Assembly: GCA_007693745.1 (NCBI GenBank)
Contig: REDA01000041.1
Span: 1 to 64,000, forward strand
Direction of reading: 5' to 3'
DNA length: 64,000 nucleotides
Source of the DNA: Balneolaceae bacterium
GTDB taxonomy: Bacteria > Bacteroidota > Rhodothermia > Balneolales > Balneolaceae
Positions within the stretch are counted from its first letter, which is position 1. Each line of letters begins with the position of its first letter. Below the pieces are notes generated by a model that worked only from the letters and a program-made list of their open reading frames with translations, was not told where the DNA came from and searched no databases. The translations under genes were made by a program, and so were the position numbers. Below are positions 17,270-26,629 of this stretch, piece by piece.

Positions 17270-18574
17270 TTAGCTTCCGGACAGATACTTGCGAAGGTAT
17301 TGGTAAGACGGTGTGAGCTCTCCATTGTGTACAATAACCGCCCTTTTTAGCGCTTCCGGCAATCCGAGCTGATCAAAGCCGGCTGAATAATCACAAGCTG
17401 CCAACTCCGTAATGAATGGTTTTAGTGAACTGCTGAAATGCTCTGAAGATTCAACGGGCAGCTCACTCGGGAGAATATCCACAGCCATCACTGTTATTCC
17501 ATCTCCCTCAAAACCCATTCTGAAACTGTCAGCAGCAGGGTCATACATAAAAACAGGATCCTGGATGTCGGTCGCTTTCTCAGTGCACTCTACAGAACCA
17601 TGCACATCACAGGTGATATCCCCGATTACCTGAAGCATAAAGTCCGGATGACCATAATTTTTTTTCAGCCATTTTTTAGTGATCAGCTTCGGATATTTTG
17701 GATCCCAGTAGATTCCGTTTACAAAAATATCAATCTGACTGAGCCAGGTTTCAAGAACTGAGTGATACTCTTCCGGGTGATCAATGTAGTGCTGCAGGTC
17801 AAATACCCTTAACCCGCTATGTCTCAGATAATCCCCCGGCCGGATATTTACCAGAACCAAAGGAGCCGTTCCGGATTGAACAGTGTTTCCCAGCTCAGGC
17901 AGTGTTGTCCTTGTTACCGGCATCAGATCCATAATTTCAAGAGCCCCCTGCGATACATTCCCATCTCCTGTCACGGCAATAACCAGTGGCTTGTTCCCCT
18001 CCTTTCGAAAACTCTCCACCCACCTCTGACCGGCCAGAGTTATGCTCTCTTTGGCTTCTGACAGAGAATTGCAGAAAAAAGCCTGTTTAAGCGAACTGAA
18101 TGCATTTGGGTGCCCCTTTACCTTCATCCGCTGGCCGTAAGCCCAAAGGGTATTGATCATTCCCGCCAAACCGGCATAACGTCCGAAAAAGATGAGTCGC
18201 CTTCCCTCACTGTCGGCTACCCTCTCATAATCGATGAGCGTACATTTTTTTTCCATCAGTGCCTTAAGCATAGGCATATTATATGCCTGCCCCTTGATTA
18301 CATGTGAAAAAAAGAGATACGCTTTACCGGCCTCAAATCCACTTTCCGGGATCTCCTTAACCCCCAGAATCAGATCACAATGCCTTAACTCCCTGCTGAT
18401 GAATGCTCCGGCGTGCTCATACGCCTGATCACTGAAAATTCTTTTTTCCGAGCCCTGCACAGTGAACTCAATTGCGTGAGATTCTATGAGATGCTCAATA
18501 TCTGAGGGAACAAGTGGTGCCCTTCTTTCCAGTTCATACTTATCTTCTTCCCGTATCCCAATTTTCCTGTACAT
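17270..18574 (-). CDS. Stand-alone lysine-ketoglutarate reductase/saccharopine dehydrogenase-like protein
   Basis: A 434-residue cytoplasmic protein. The N-terminus (IGIREEDKYELERRAPLVPSDIEHLI) matches the alanine dehydrogenase/transhydrogenase-type domain of the LKR half of animal and plant AASS. The segments FFSHVIKGQAYNMPML and LIDYERVADSEGRRLIFFGRYAGLAGMINTLWA are typical of that half. A nucleotide-binding region follows around VIAVTGDGNVSQGALEIM. The saccharopine dehydrogenase half is absent. In LKR the reaction joins lysine and 2-oxoglutarate to saccharopine; whether this bacterial protein does so is not shown. It lies 26 bases after the IMPase gene in the same direction. Confidence 0.82.
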   Translation of the reverse strand: MYRKIGIREEDKYELERRAPLVPSDIEHLIESHAIEFTVQGSEKRIFSDQAYEHAGAFISRELRHCDLILGVKEIPESGFEAGKAYLFFSHVIKGQAYNMPMLKALMEKKCTLIDYERVADSEGRRLIFFGRYAGLAGMINTLWAYGQRMKVKGHPNAFSSLKQAFFCNSLSEAKESITLAGQRWVESFRKEGNKPLVIAVTGDGNVSQGALEIMDLMPVTRTTLPELGNTVQSGTAPLVLVNIRPGDYLRHSGLRVFDLQHYIDHPEEYHSVLETWLSQIDIFVNGIYWDPKYPKLITKKWLKKNYGHPDFMLQVIGDITCDVHGSVECTEKATDIQDPVFMYDPAADSFRMGFEGDGITVMAVDILPSELPVESSEHFSSSLKPFITELAACDYSAGFDQLGLPEALKRAVIVHNGELTPSYQYLRKYLSGS

Positions 18575-18600
18575 GAGGCAGTTCTAATCAGTTAAAGAAT

Positions 18601-19428
18601 TTACGACTCTGCGTCTTCCCCGATTACGTTTTCACGCTGCTTATCAGGAATCACATCTCTGATCTGCTCCAGCAAATAACTGTGTATTGTACTGTTTCCG
18701 GCAATAATCCTCTGGCCAAACGGCCAGCCGTCGCCACCATTCCAGTCTGTTACAATTCCACCGGCCTCCCTGATGATCAGAGCTGCTGCTGCAACATCCC
18801 AGATGTGCAGTGCGTATTCAAAAAAGCCGTCGAATCTTCCGCAGGCTACACAGCAGAGATCAAAAGAGGCAGCGCCGGGTCTTCGCATACCCTGAAGATC
18901 CCCCATCAGAATTTTAAATAACTTCAGATAGGGATCTACAAGAGAGAGATCATTGTACGGAAAACCGGTGGCTACAAACCCATCCCTGATTTTCTCTGTA
19001 TCTGCCACCCTGATTGGCACTCCATTAAGCCAGGCTCCTTCTCCCTGAACCGCCGTAAAGAGTTCATTTCGGTTTACCTCGATGACAACACCTACTCTTG
19101 GTCTTTTGTTTTCCCACAGAGCAACAGAAACACAGTAAACCGGAAAATCATGGGCAAAATTAGTGGTCCCGTCAATCGGATCCACAATCCAGGTCCGTTC
19201 ATCGCTCATCCTGTCGTAATTGGCTGATTCTTCAGCCAAAATCTGATCATCCGGAAATGTCTCCCTGATTTTACTTAAAATAGCTTTTTCCGCAGCGATA
19301 TCTGCATCAGTAACCAGATCATGATGGCCTTTTTCCCTGATATTCAGTCTCTTCTTCCGGAAGGACTCTATGACCTCCTTTCCTTTTTGCGCAGCGCCGA
19401 TGGCTACTTTCAGATCGATATTTTCCAT
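18601..19428 (-). CDS. Inositol monophosphatase family protein (SuhB-like)
   Basis: A 275-residue Mg-dependent phosphatase. The metal-binding motifs are complete: LAEESANY, WIVDPIDGTTNFAHDFP and, near the C-terminus, WDVAAAALIIREAGG. VALWENKRPRVGVV and GEGAWLNG support the classical SuhB/IMPase clade. Its ATG directly follows the TAG of dnaG, so it is co-transcribed with it. Substrate could be inositol-1-phosphate or a related phosphomonoester. A second family member at 30241-31017 is closer to HisN. Confidence 0.9.
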   Translation of the reverse strand: MENIDLKVAIGAAQKGKEVIESFRKKRLNIREKGHHDLVTDADIAAEKAILSKIRETFPDDQILAEESANYDRMSDERTWIVDPIDGTTNFAHDFPVYCVSVALWENKRPRVGVVIEVNRNELFTAVQGEGAWLNGVPIRVADTEKIRDGFVATGFPYNDLSLVDPYLKLFKILMGDLQGMRRPGAASFDLCCVACGRFDGFFEYALHIWDVAAAALIIREAGGIVTDWNGGDGWPFGQRIIAGNSTIHSYLLEQIRDVIPDKQRENVIGEDAES

Positions 19429-21432
19429 CTATTTATTCTTTTCTTTCATTTTGTATTCAAATATTTTCTTCCCGGACACATCGGCTTCTCTGTTCCATGC
19501 AGGGTTGCTGAAAAGATCATCTGATGCCGTTTTCTGGATTCTGCTGATCTCCTTTTGCAATTTTGTAAGAAGTTCCATTAGCTTGATTCTTGAATCTCCT
19601 TCACTGTTTTTCAGCTTTATACTGATCTCCCTTCTCCTTCGCTCGCAGTAGTTCAGACGAAGCGGTTTCATACAGGATTTTGCCGTCAGAACCGGATTTT
19701 TATCCTTTCTGAACTCTCCTCCCGTTCTTTTTGCCAGTTGTTCACTCACTGAATAGGGCTCCAGCAGTATATCACCCAAAAGCTCGGGGAAAGGAGATTC
19801 CTTTCTCATGTAGATCTGAACCGAGACCTCTTCCCCATTGATATGCCTCTGCATTATGTCTGAATAGAGTATCCGAATCGATTCATCCTCAAAGTGATCT
19901 TCACCGACATGATGGCCTATAAATTCCCTCATGGGTTCACCGTACTGCAGCAGCAACCGGATCAGTTCCATTTCGTAATGAGGCCTTTTTACGGGAATGG
20001 AGGACTTCTTTTCGGATTCCGGTCTCAGTTGTTCCCTGGCATTCAACTTAATGTTGTCAGGCAGTCCCACTGATTCACTCTCCCTTGCAGTCTCTCTGCG
20101 GTACCGGTTTCTTCTTTTTTCTTCATTGATAATTAATTGCAGCTGCTGGAAAAGCTCTCTGTCAGATCCTCCCCTGTAAACCTGTGTTTTCTGATGGAGA
20201 TGCTGTACATAAAATTGCCGGTCCAGCTCATTCGGAATCAGAGCAATGTACCCCAGAATCTTCTTTATTACGGACGAACGTTCCGCAGGCCCCTCCATCC
20301 GCCCCGATTTAACGGCCGCATTCAGAAGATAGACTACAAAATCCACGGATTGTTTTTTCTTGATTTCTACAAATGAATCTCTCCCGTATTTTTTAATAAA
20401 GGAATCAGGGTCTTCACCCTCCGGAAGCTCTAAAAGCTCGACACTCATCCCTTCGGCCAGGGCGACCTCCAGACCTCTGACCATCGCATTTTGTCCTGCG
20501 CTGTCCGAATCGTAAATCATAACCAGACGGCTGCCATATCGCTGTAAAATCTGAATCTGGCCGCCTGTCAGGGAGGTGCCGCTCGAGGCAACCACATTTT
20601 TCACACCCTGTTGATTCATCGAGATCACATCGGTATATCCCTCAACAAGAATCACCTCTTCTTCTCTTCTGATTTCATTTCTCGCAAAATTTACACCATA
20701 AACCACCTCACTTTTGTTGTAAACAAGGGTCTGTGAAGAATTGATATACTTTGCGCTTTTACTATTTTCTTCAAGAATACGACCGGCAAAAGCAATTACC
20801 TTGCCAGAGGGATTGAAAATCGGAAACATCAGGCGGTTCCGGAAGGAGTCGAAATAGTTCTGATCTCTCTGACTCCGCTTAACAAGATCAGCTGCTGCCA
20901 GGTACTCCTCATCTATCCCTTCCCGAAGAGCTTCCTTTAACAGAAGGTTTCCGGATGGTGAATAACCAAGCCCAAAGGCTTTCCAGATCTTCTGATCATA
21001 ACCTCTGCTGCCAAGATACTCACGGGCTGATGTAGCTTCATCGGATTCCATTAATTGCCTGTGGTAGAATAAACCGGCAAATTTCAATGCATGCAGCACT
21101 CCCTCCCTGAAACCCGATTTCTCATCTTCTGCTTCCGCAGTTTCCTCGGGAAGCTCAATGCCATATCGTTCAGCAAGCACTCTCAGAGATTCCGGAAAAC
21201 TTATACTCTCCATGCTCATCACAAAGCTGAAAACATCACCACTCTCCCCACAACCGAAGCATTTATATATCCCCAGCCTCGGGGTTACATGAAACGAGGG
21301 TGTTTTTTCGTTGTGAAAGGGACAAAGACCTGTAAAGCCGCTGCCTGATTTTTTTAGCTTTACATAATCTCCGACAATCTCAACAATGTCTGCCGTAGCC
21401 CGGATCTCTTCTTTTTTTTCGTCAGAAATCAT
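19429..21432 (-). CDS. dnaG: DNA primase
   Basis: A 667-residue primase that makes RNA primers at the replication fork. The N-terminal zinc-binding domain shows GLCPFHNEKTPSFHV and YKCFGCGESGDVFSF (about 35-70). The RNA polymerase core contains the TOPRIM motifs VILVEGYTDVISM and VMIYDSDSAGQNAM. The C-terminal helicase-binding region (from about 470) is diverged and charged, as is usual. The frame is open 46 codons further upstream, but ATG 21432 (MISDEKKEEIRAT) is the family start. It is divergent from sucD. Confidence 0.96.
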   Translation of the reverse strand: MISDEKKEEIRATADIVEIVGDYVKLKKSGSGFTGLCPFHNEKTPSFHVTPRLGIYKCFGCGESGDVFSFVMSMESISFPESLRVLAERYGIELPEETAEAEDEKSGFREGVLHALKFAGLFYHRQLMESDEATSAREYLGSRGYDQKIWKAFGLGYSPSGNLLLKEALREGIDEEYLAAADLVKRSQRDQNYFDSFRNRLMFPIFNPSGKVIAFAGRILEENSKSAKYINSSQTLVYNKSEVVYGVNFARNEIRREEEVILVEGYTDVISMNQQGVKNVVASSGTSLTGGQIQILQRYGSRLVMIYDSDSAGQNAMVRGLEVALAEGMSVELLELPEGEDPDSFIKKYGRDSFVEIKKKQSVDFVVYLLNAAVKSGRMEGPAERSSVIKKILGYIALIPNELDRQFYVQHLHQKTQVYRGGSDRELFQQLQLIINEEKRRNRYRRETARESESVGLPDNIKLNAREQLRPESEKKSSIPVKRPHYEMELIRLLLQYGEPMREFIGHHVGEDHFEDESIRILYSDIMQRHINGEEVSVQIYMRKESPFPELLGDILLEPYSVSEQLAKRTGGEFRKDKNPVLTAKSCMKPLRLNYCERRRREISIKLKNSEGDSRIKLMELLTKLQKEISRIQKTASDDLFSNPAWNREADVSGKKIFEYKMKEKNK

Positions 21433-21521
21433 ACCAAAATGATACTGAAAACTGAGCTGACCAACAACGAATTTTAAAAACGATATCATTCCGATTGAGC
21501 TCTTTCTGCATAAAACCAGAC

Positions 21522-21561
21522 TTTGGCAAAGTTTCCCAATGATGGTATCTTTTAAAGATAC
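21522..21561 (+). promoter_or_regulatory. Candidate sucD promoter with overlapping palindrome
   Basis: TTTG at 21522-21525 is followed 20 bases later by TATCTTTT at 21546-21553, close to the Bacteroidota -33/-7 pattern TTTG and TAnnTTTG. The -7 box lies inside a perfect 8-1-8 inverted repeat, GTATCTTT-T-AAAGATAC (21545-21561), 27 bases before the sucD ATG. The palindrome could be an operator or a chance feature of the promoter. Confidence 0.45.
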
Positions 21562-21588
21562 TTTAAACATAAAAAACTACCTGCTGTC

Positions 21589-22455
21589 ATGAGTGTATTA
21601 GTTGGAAATGAGACACGTCTCATCGTTCAGGGATTTACCGGAAGTGAAGGAACCTTTCACGCCGGTCAGATGATAGAATACGGAACCAATGTGGTTGGTG
21701 GGGTTACTCCCGGGAAGGGAGGGCAAAAACACCTCAACAAACCTGTATTCAACACTGTTAAGGATGCTGTTGAACTGGAAGCTGCCAATACGTCTGTCAT
21801 ATTTGTTCCGCCGGCCTTTGCTGCAGACGCGATTATTGAATCTGCAATTTCGGGAATTGAAGTGATTATCTGTATTACGGAAGGGATTCCCGTTCAGGAT
21901 ATGGTCAAAGCGAAACAGGTTTGCCGAAACCATGGTGCAACTCTTGTAGGTCCCAATTGCCCTGGAGTGATCACACCTGGAGAAGCCAAAGTTGGAATTA
22001 TGCCCGGAATGATCTTTTCAAAAGGCAGTATCGGTTTGATTTCAAGATCTGGCACACTTACCTATGAAGCTGTGGATCAGCTCACGAAAATCGGTTTAGG
22101 CCAGAGTACTGCGATCGGGATAGGCGGAGATCCGGTAATCGGGACCACACATACCGATGCAGTAAAGCTTTTCAATGAGGATCCGGAAACTGAAGCGATC
22201 GTACTGATTGGTGAAATCGGAGGTTCTGCAGAAGAAGAGGCCGCAGAGTATATCAAAAAATTTGTAAGCAAACCGGTTGTCGCCTTTATTGCCGGAAGCA
22301 CGGCTCCTCCCGGACGCCGTATGGGTCATGCAGGCGCCATTATTTCCGGAGGCAAAGGTACCGCTGCGGATAAAAAGAACGCTCTTGAAGCTGCCGGCGT
22401 GGTTGTCGCCGAGAGTCCGGCTGAAATTGGCATCACTCTCAAGAATCTTCTTTGA
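21589..22455 (+). CDS. sucD: Succinyl-CoA synthetase (ligase) alpha subunit
   Basis: The 288-residue CoA-binding subunit of the TCA-cycle enzyme that makes ATP or GTP from succinyl-CoA. The N-terminus [25 protein letters not shown] is typical. [15 protein letters not shown] and the phosphohistidine loop [13 protein letters not shown], with His247, are intact. The family length is 288-290. It is monocistronic here, since a strong terminator follows 26 bases after the stop and sucC is not in the window; alpha and beta genes are separate in many Bacteroidota. Confidence 0.97.
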   Translation: MSVLVGNETRLIVQGFTGSEGTFHAGQMIEYGTNVVGGVTPGKGGQKHLNKPVFNTVKDAVELEAANTSVIFVPPAFAADAIIESAISGIEVIICITEGIPVQDMVKAKQVCRNHGATLVGPNCPGVITPGEAKVGIMPGMIFSKGSIGLISRSGTLTYEAVDQLTKIGLGQSTAIGIGGDPVIGTTHTDAVKLFNEDPETEAIVLIGEIGGSAEEEAAEYIKKFVSKPVVAFIAGSTAPPGRRMGHAGAIISGGKGTAADKKNALEAAGVVVAESPAEIGITLKNLL

Positions 22456-22480
22456 GAATGAAGGCTTGGTGTTAACAAGA

Positions 22481-22512
22481 AAGGCAGTGAATCACCTTCA
22501 CTGCCTTTTTTT
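22481..22512 (+). terminator. Rho-independent terminator after sucD
   Basis: AAGGCAGTGAA (22481-22491) pairs perfectly over eleven bases with TTCACTGCCTT (22497-22507) around a five-base loop and continues into a T tract. Confidence 0.93.
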
Positions 22513-22583
22513 ATCACTATACCGATGTGATGATATACCTGATATCATCTCAGAATCGGAGTAAAAGCAATATGAAATCCACA

Positions 22584-22595
22584 GAGCAATTGCTC
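22584..22595. repeat. 12-base palindrome between sucD and glgC
   Basis: GAGCAATTGCTC is a perfect palindrome in the convergent gap, after the sucD terminator and 65 bases past the glgC stop. It could be a protein site or chance. It is not a terminator by itself, as it has no loop or adjacent T tract. Confidence 0.3.
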
Positions 22596-22659
22596 AACGG
22601 ATAGGTCAAAAAAATCCGAAACCGAAGATAGAGGATCAAAGTACAGATATTCTCATCCT

Positions 22660-23931
22660 TTAGATCGTATATCCATCCGGTATCACAGCTCCCTTCTGTA
22701 TGATCACAATACCGTCCACGACGGAGTGCCTCTCATACTCACCATCCGTAAGATGTGTGCCTCCGGTGATTTTTACATCGTTTCCTATTCTTGCATTCTT
22801 GTCAACGATAGCCCGGCTGATAAAGCAGCGTTGCCCGATACCCATCAGCGGCTTTTCCGGTGACTGATCATTGAAATCATCATTCGTGGTAAAATGGTCA
22901 TTCCCCATAATGATGGATGATTCAATCGTGGTGCCTCTTCCAATCCTCGATCGGATCCCGATCACTGAACGTTCAATCCGGCTCGCTTCGATGATACAGC
23001 CTTCTGCGATAAGAACTTTTTCGAGGTTGGTTCCGGTCAGCTTGGAAGCCGGAAGATATCTCGCTCTTGAGTAGATCAGCTGGTCATTGTCATACAGATT
23101 GAATTCCGGTACTGTGTCCGTAAGCGCCAGATTGGCATCGAAAAACGCACCAATGGTACCGATATCCTCCCAGTAGCCGCTGAAAGAGAAACTGGATACA
23201 GATATACCCTGATCGATCGCCTTTGGAATAATCTCTTTGCCAAAATCGGTGGCATCCGGATTTTCATCAAACAGCCTCAGCATCACCTCCTTACTAAACA
23301 CATAGATCCCCATGGATGCCAGATAGACTTTACCATGCTTCTTGTCTTCCTCAGAAGTTTCAGATTCCCACTCTGCCAACTCATCCGGTGACGGTTTTTC
23401 AACAAAACTGACAATTTTGTTATCCCTGTCCGTTTTCATGATACCAAAGCCTGTAGCCTCATCAGCCGGTACAGGGATTGTAGCCACAGTGAGGTCTGCT
23501 TTCTCATTGAGATGAAGTTCCAGCAGTTTTCTGTAGTCCATCTGGTAGAGCTGATCTCCCGAAAGAATCAGTACGTACTCATAGTCGTAATTGGACATGT
23601 GATGAAGAGACTGTCTCACAGCATCCGCTGTACCCTGAAACCAGTTGTTGCTTTTAGGTGTCTGTTCAGCCGCCAGTATATCCACAAAACCGTGGGAGAA
23701 AATGTCGAAATTATACGTGTTCTTGATGTGCCTGTTAAGCGATGCAGAGTTAAATTGAGTGAGTACAAAGATCTTTCGGATAAATGAATTCAGGCAGTTG
23801 GATATAGGAATATCCACCAGTCTGTACTTCCCTGCTACAGGTACAGCAGGCTTGCTTCTGGTTCGTGTCAACGGATCCAGCCGTGTACCCCTGCCCCCTC
23901 CGAGAATGATTGCAATCGTTTTGTCAGTCAT
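22660..23931 (-). CDS. glgC: Glucose-1-phosphate adenylyltransferase
   Basis: A 423-residue ADP-glucose pyrophosphorylase that supplies ADP-glucose for glycogen. The N-terminal nucleotidyltransferase domain has IILGGGRGTRLDPLTRTRSKPAVPVAGKYRL (read in parts, residues 7-37) with the PISNCLNS motif. The substrate-site segment YILSGDQLYQMDY appears as VLILSGDQLYQMDY, and KPS-like FVEKPSPDEL is present. The C-terminal left-handed beta-helix carries IRSRIGRGTTIESSIIMGND. Allosteric control by sugar phosphates is usual in the family. It lies 13 bases after glgA. Confidence 0.95.
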   Translation of the reverse strand: MTDKTIAIILGGGRGTRLDPLTRTRSKPAVPVAGKYRLVDIPISNCLNSFIRKIFVLTQFNSASLNRHIKNTYNFDIFSHGFVDILAAEQTPKSNNWFQGTADAVRQSLHHMSNYDYEYVLILSGDQLYQMDYRKLLELHLNEKADLTVATIPVPADEATGFGIMKTDRDNKIVSFVEKPSPDELAEWESETSEEDKKHGKVYLASMGIYVFSKEVMLRLFDENPDATDFGKEIIPKAIDQGISVSSFSFSGYWEDIGTIGAFFDANLALTDTVPEFNLYDNDQLIYSRARYLPASKLTGTNLEKVLIAEGCIIEASRIERSVIGIRSRIGRGTTIESSIIMGNDHFTTNDDFNDQSPEKPLMGIGQRCFISRAIVDKNARIGNDVKITGGTHLTDGEYERHSVVDGIVIIQKGAVIPDGYTI

Positions 23932-23944
23932 GATGAGTATTTAT

Positions 23945-25378
23945 TTATTTTAAGGATGCATATAGTTGTTGATAATTTCGGGCTGCTTTCTCCCATGAAA
24001 AATTCAAACCCATGATCTTCTTACGGATCTGATTAAATTTTCTTGTGTTTTGATACAGTTCCACCCCTCTTTTTACTGCTGTTATCAGCTCTTCAAGCGA
24101 AAACTCATCGAATACGATGCCATAACCTCCTTTTTCACCTATATCGGGAACTGTATCTGCCAATCCACCTGTTTTTCTTACAACCGGAACTGTACCATAG
24201 CGCATGGAATATAATTGATTGAGTCCGCACGGTTCAACCCTGGAAGGCATCAGCAGGAAATCACTGCCTGCATAGATCAGGTGAGCCAGTTTCTCATTGT
24301 ACTCCAGCCTGGAATCGAAATATCCGGTAAAGTTATTCACAAGGCCTTCAAAAACAGTATGCAGGTAGGGATCTCCTGTTCCCAGCACAATAAACGAAGC
24401 ATCCACACCCTGATTAAATGATTCCCGAATCAGATCCGGGATAAGGTCTGCACCTTTCTCCCTGACAAGCCTTCCAATAAATGAAAAAACCGGGCGATCA
24501 GAGCCCATCTGAAACTGTTCCTTCAGAAGTGATTTATTTCTTTTTTTTCCCTCAGAAAGCGAATCTGATGAATAATTCTCATCAAGATACGGGTCCGTCG
24601 CCGGATCCCATATCTCAGTATCGATCCCGTTGAGTATTCCGATACATTTCGCTTTTTCCTGCCTTAAAAGTATTTCGAGTCCGTGACAAAAATCCAGAAG
24701 CTCGTCAAGATATCCTTCTGAAACTGTAGTGACACTCCACGCCGTTTTGATCCCCGCAGCAAGAGCGTTAAGAGATCCTTCCCAGTCCAGCAGCCCGATC
24801 TTATCCTGATTAAATGGTGGTAACAGGGAAGCATCTCCCATGTTATAGCGCCCCTGATACTCTCCATTGTGTATGGTAAGTACCGTGGGGGTCTCCTTTA
24901 AAACGGAATATCTTTCGCACTGAGATGTCATAAAAGGAATCAGGGCTGTGTGATGATCATGGCAATGAAGTACATCGGCCATATGATCACCCCCAATCAG
25001 CCATTCCAGAGCGGCAATCTGAAAGGAAAAGAACCGCTCCATCTCGTCCCAGTATGCGTATCCCGACCAGGGATCCAGATAAACACCCGGTCTGTCAAAC
25101 CTCCCGGGAATGTCCACAAGAAAAAGATCAAACCCCAGCTTCGGCTCGATCAGCTGACTGATTCTGAACCCAAATGCAGAGGACCCAAGTGGAGCCTGTC
25201 CTTCGTAAATCAACCGGGTTTGCGCACTTTGCATCCATTTATTGTAGTAATGTGGTAAAATTACAGACGCATAGTCCCCCTGTTTATTCAGATATTTGGG
25301 CAGTGAGCCCACAACATCACCTAATCCTCCTGCTTTAGCAAGGGGGTAACACTCCGCAGAAATGTGAACAATGTTCAT
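23945..25378 (-). CDS. glgA: Glycogen synthase (ADP-glucose type)
   Basis: A GT5 glycosyltransferase of 477 residues that extends alpha-1,4-glucan chains from ADP-glucose. The ADP-glucose-binding motif KAGGLGDVVGSLPK occurs at about residues 16-29. The C-terminal Rossmann half has FSFIGRLVREKGADL, the acceptor/catalytic segment MPSRVEPCGLNQLYSMRYGTVPVVRKTGGLADTV (in parts) and GYGIVFDEFSLEEL. It is the first gene of glgA-glgC, and a promoter should lie just above 25378. Confidence 0.95.
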   Translation of the reverse strand: MNIVHISAECYPLAKAGGLGDVVGSLPKYLNKQGDYASVILPHYYNKWMQSAQTRLIYEGQAPLGSSAFGFRISQLIEPKLGFDLFLVDIPGRFDRPGVYLDPWSGYAYWDEMERFFSFQIAALEWLIGGDHMADVLHCHDHHTALIPFMTSQCERYSVLKETPTVLTIHNGEYQGRYNMGDASLLPPFNQDKIGLLDWEGSLNALAAGIKTAWSVTTVSEGYLDELLDFCHGLEILLRQEKAKCIGILNGIDTEIWDPATDPYLDENYSSDSLSEGKKRNKSLLKEQFQMGSDRPVFSFIGRLVREKGADLIPDLIRESFNQGVDASFIVLGTGDPYLHTVFEGLVNNFTGYFDSRLEYNEKLAHLIYAGSDFLLMPSRVEPCGLNQLYSMRYGTVPVVRKTGGLADTVPDIGEKGGYGIVFDEFSLEELITAVKRGVELYQNTRKFNQIRKKIMGLNFSWEKAARNYQQLYASLK

Positions 25379-25705
25379 ATTATTTGAAACTTAACAGACA
25401 ATTAAGACGTAAATGGTCCGGGATGTAATAAAGTCCCCCAACAAACCCGAACTGCTCTGCCATTTGATACCTTACACTTTCCAAATGTCACTATTTCTCA
25501 GTTTACTATCATTTCCGAGCAGATTCAAACTATTTCAATAAAAAAACAGATAATTTTGCAGAAAAATATTCATTATCATCACTACACTGAACAGTTTTAC
25601 TTAAGCTTAACCATTTAATAATTCTGCTGATTCAGCGGGCTTAAGTTATAATGCGGACTCTTACATTCAGTCCGGCACATGGATTCTACACTAATACCTG
25701 CATTT
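25379..25705. other. AT-rich divergent region between glgA and the ABC exporter
   Basis: This region of about 330 bases holds no supported gene. It is AT-rich with several T and A runs and must contain the promoters of the minus-strand glg genes and the plus-strand ABC genes. No clear -33/-7 pair or palindrome longer than six bases was found by eye. Confidence 0.4.
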
Positions 25706-26629
25706 ATGAAAACCATTGAAATTTCAGATCTGAGCCGATCTTTTGGCAAAACCAAGGCCGTACAAAACGTTTCATTTGATGTTGAAAAAGGCAGGATTTT
25801 CGGGCTCTTGGGTCCTAACGGAGCCGGCAAGACGACAACCATAAGGATGATCAACTACATCATGCCTCCTGATGAGGGGTCCATTCTTATCAACGGGTAT
25901 CCTGTAAGCCCCATGACCCAGAAAATGATCGGCTACATGCCGGAAGAAAGAGGGCTTTACAAGAAAATGAAGGTGGGTGAACAGCTGATGTATCTGGCAC
26001 AGCTAAAGGGGATGAAAGCGAATGATGCCAGAGAAAAAATTAAATACTGGCTTAAGAGATTCAATGCTGAGGACTGGCATTCCAAAGTTGTAGGAGAGCT
26101 TTCCAAGGGTATGAGTCAAAAAATCCAGTTTATTGCGACCATTGTGCACGACCCGGATATCTATATTTTCGACGAACCCTTCAGCGGTCTGGATCCGATC
26201 AACAGTGAACTGCTCAAGCAGATCATCATTGAATTGCGAAAAGATGGTAAAACCATTCTGTTCTCTACCCATCGTATGGAACAGGTGGAACAGATGTGTG
26301 ATGACATCTGCCTTTTCAACAATGGGAAAGTGGTATTGACAGGCAATTTGAGAAAATTGAAAAAGGAGTTTGGCAAAAATACACTGCTTCTGGAGTTTGA
26401 GGGCAACGACTCCTTCCTGGATCAGCTGGAGAATGTCCGGATTAACAACAGATCCACCAATTTTGCTGAAATCCGGATACTTGACGGCCTCCAGCCTCAG
26501 GAGATCCTGAAACTTGCGATGGACTATTCAGAAATACATAAATTTGAACTGGTTGAACCTTCTCTCAATGAGATTTTCATATCCACTGTTGGAGAAGACA
26601 ACATCAAAAACAGCGGGGTTTTACTGTGA
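25706..26629 (+). CDS. NatA-like ABC transporter ATP-binding protein
   Basis: A 307-residue ATPase of the ABC-2 exporter type. It has Walker A LLGPNGAGKTTTIRMI, signature LSKGMSQKIQF, Walker B IYIFDEPFSGLDP, the H-loop FSTHRMEQVEQM and a C-terminal DUF4162-type domain of about 80 residues. An ATG at 25679 would add nine residues; I prefer ATG 25706 (MKTIEISDL) because it matches family starts. The TGA overlaps the ATG of the permease, so the subunits are coupled. The substrate is unknown; sodium or drug extrusion is the usual guess for NatAB-like pairs. Confidence 0.92.
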   Translation: MKTIEISDLSRSFGKTKAVQNVSFDVEKGRIFGLLGPNGAGKTTTIRMINYIMPPDEGSILINGYPVSPMTQKMIGYMPEERGLYKKMKVGEQLMYLAQLKGMKANDAREKIKYWLKRFNAEDWHSKVVGELSKGMSQKIQFIATIVHDPDIYIFDEPFSGLDPINSELLKQIIIELRKDGKTILFSTHRMEQVEQMCDDICLFNNGKVVLTGNLRKLKKEFGKNTLLLEFEGNDSFLDQLENVRINNRSTNFAEIRILDGLQPQEILKLAMDYSEIHKFELVEPSLNEIFISTVGEDNIKNSGVLL

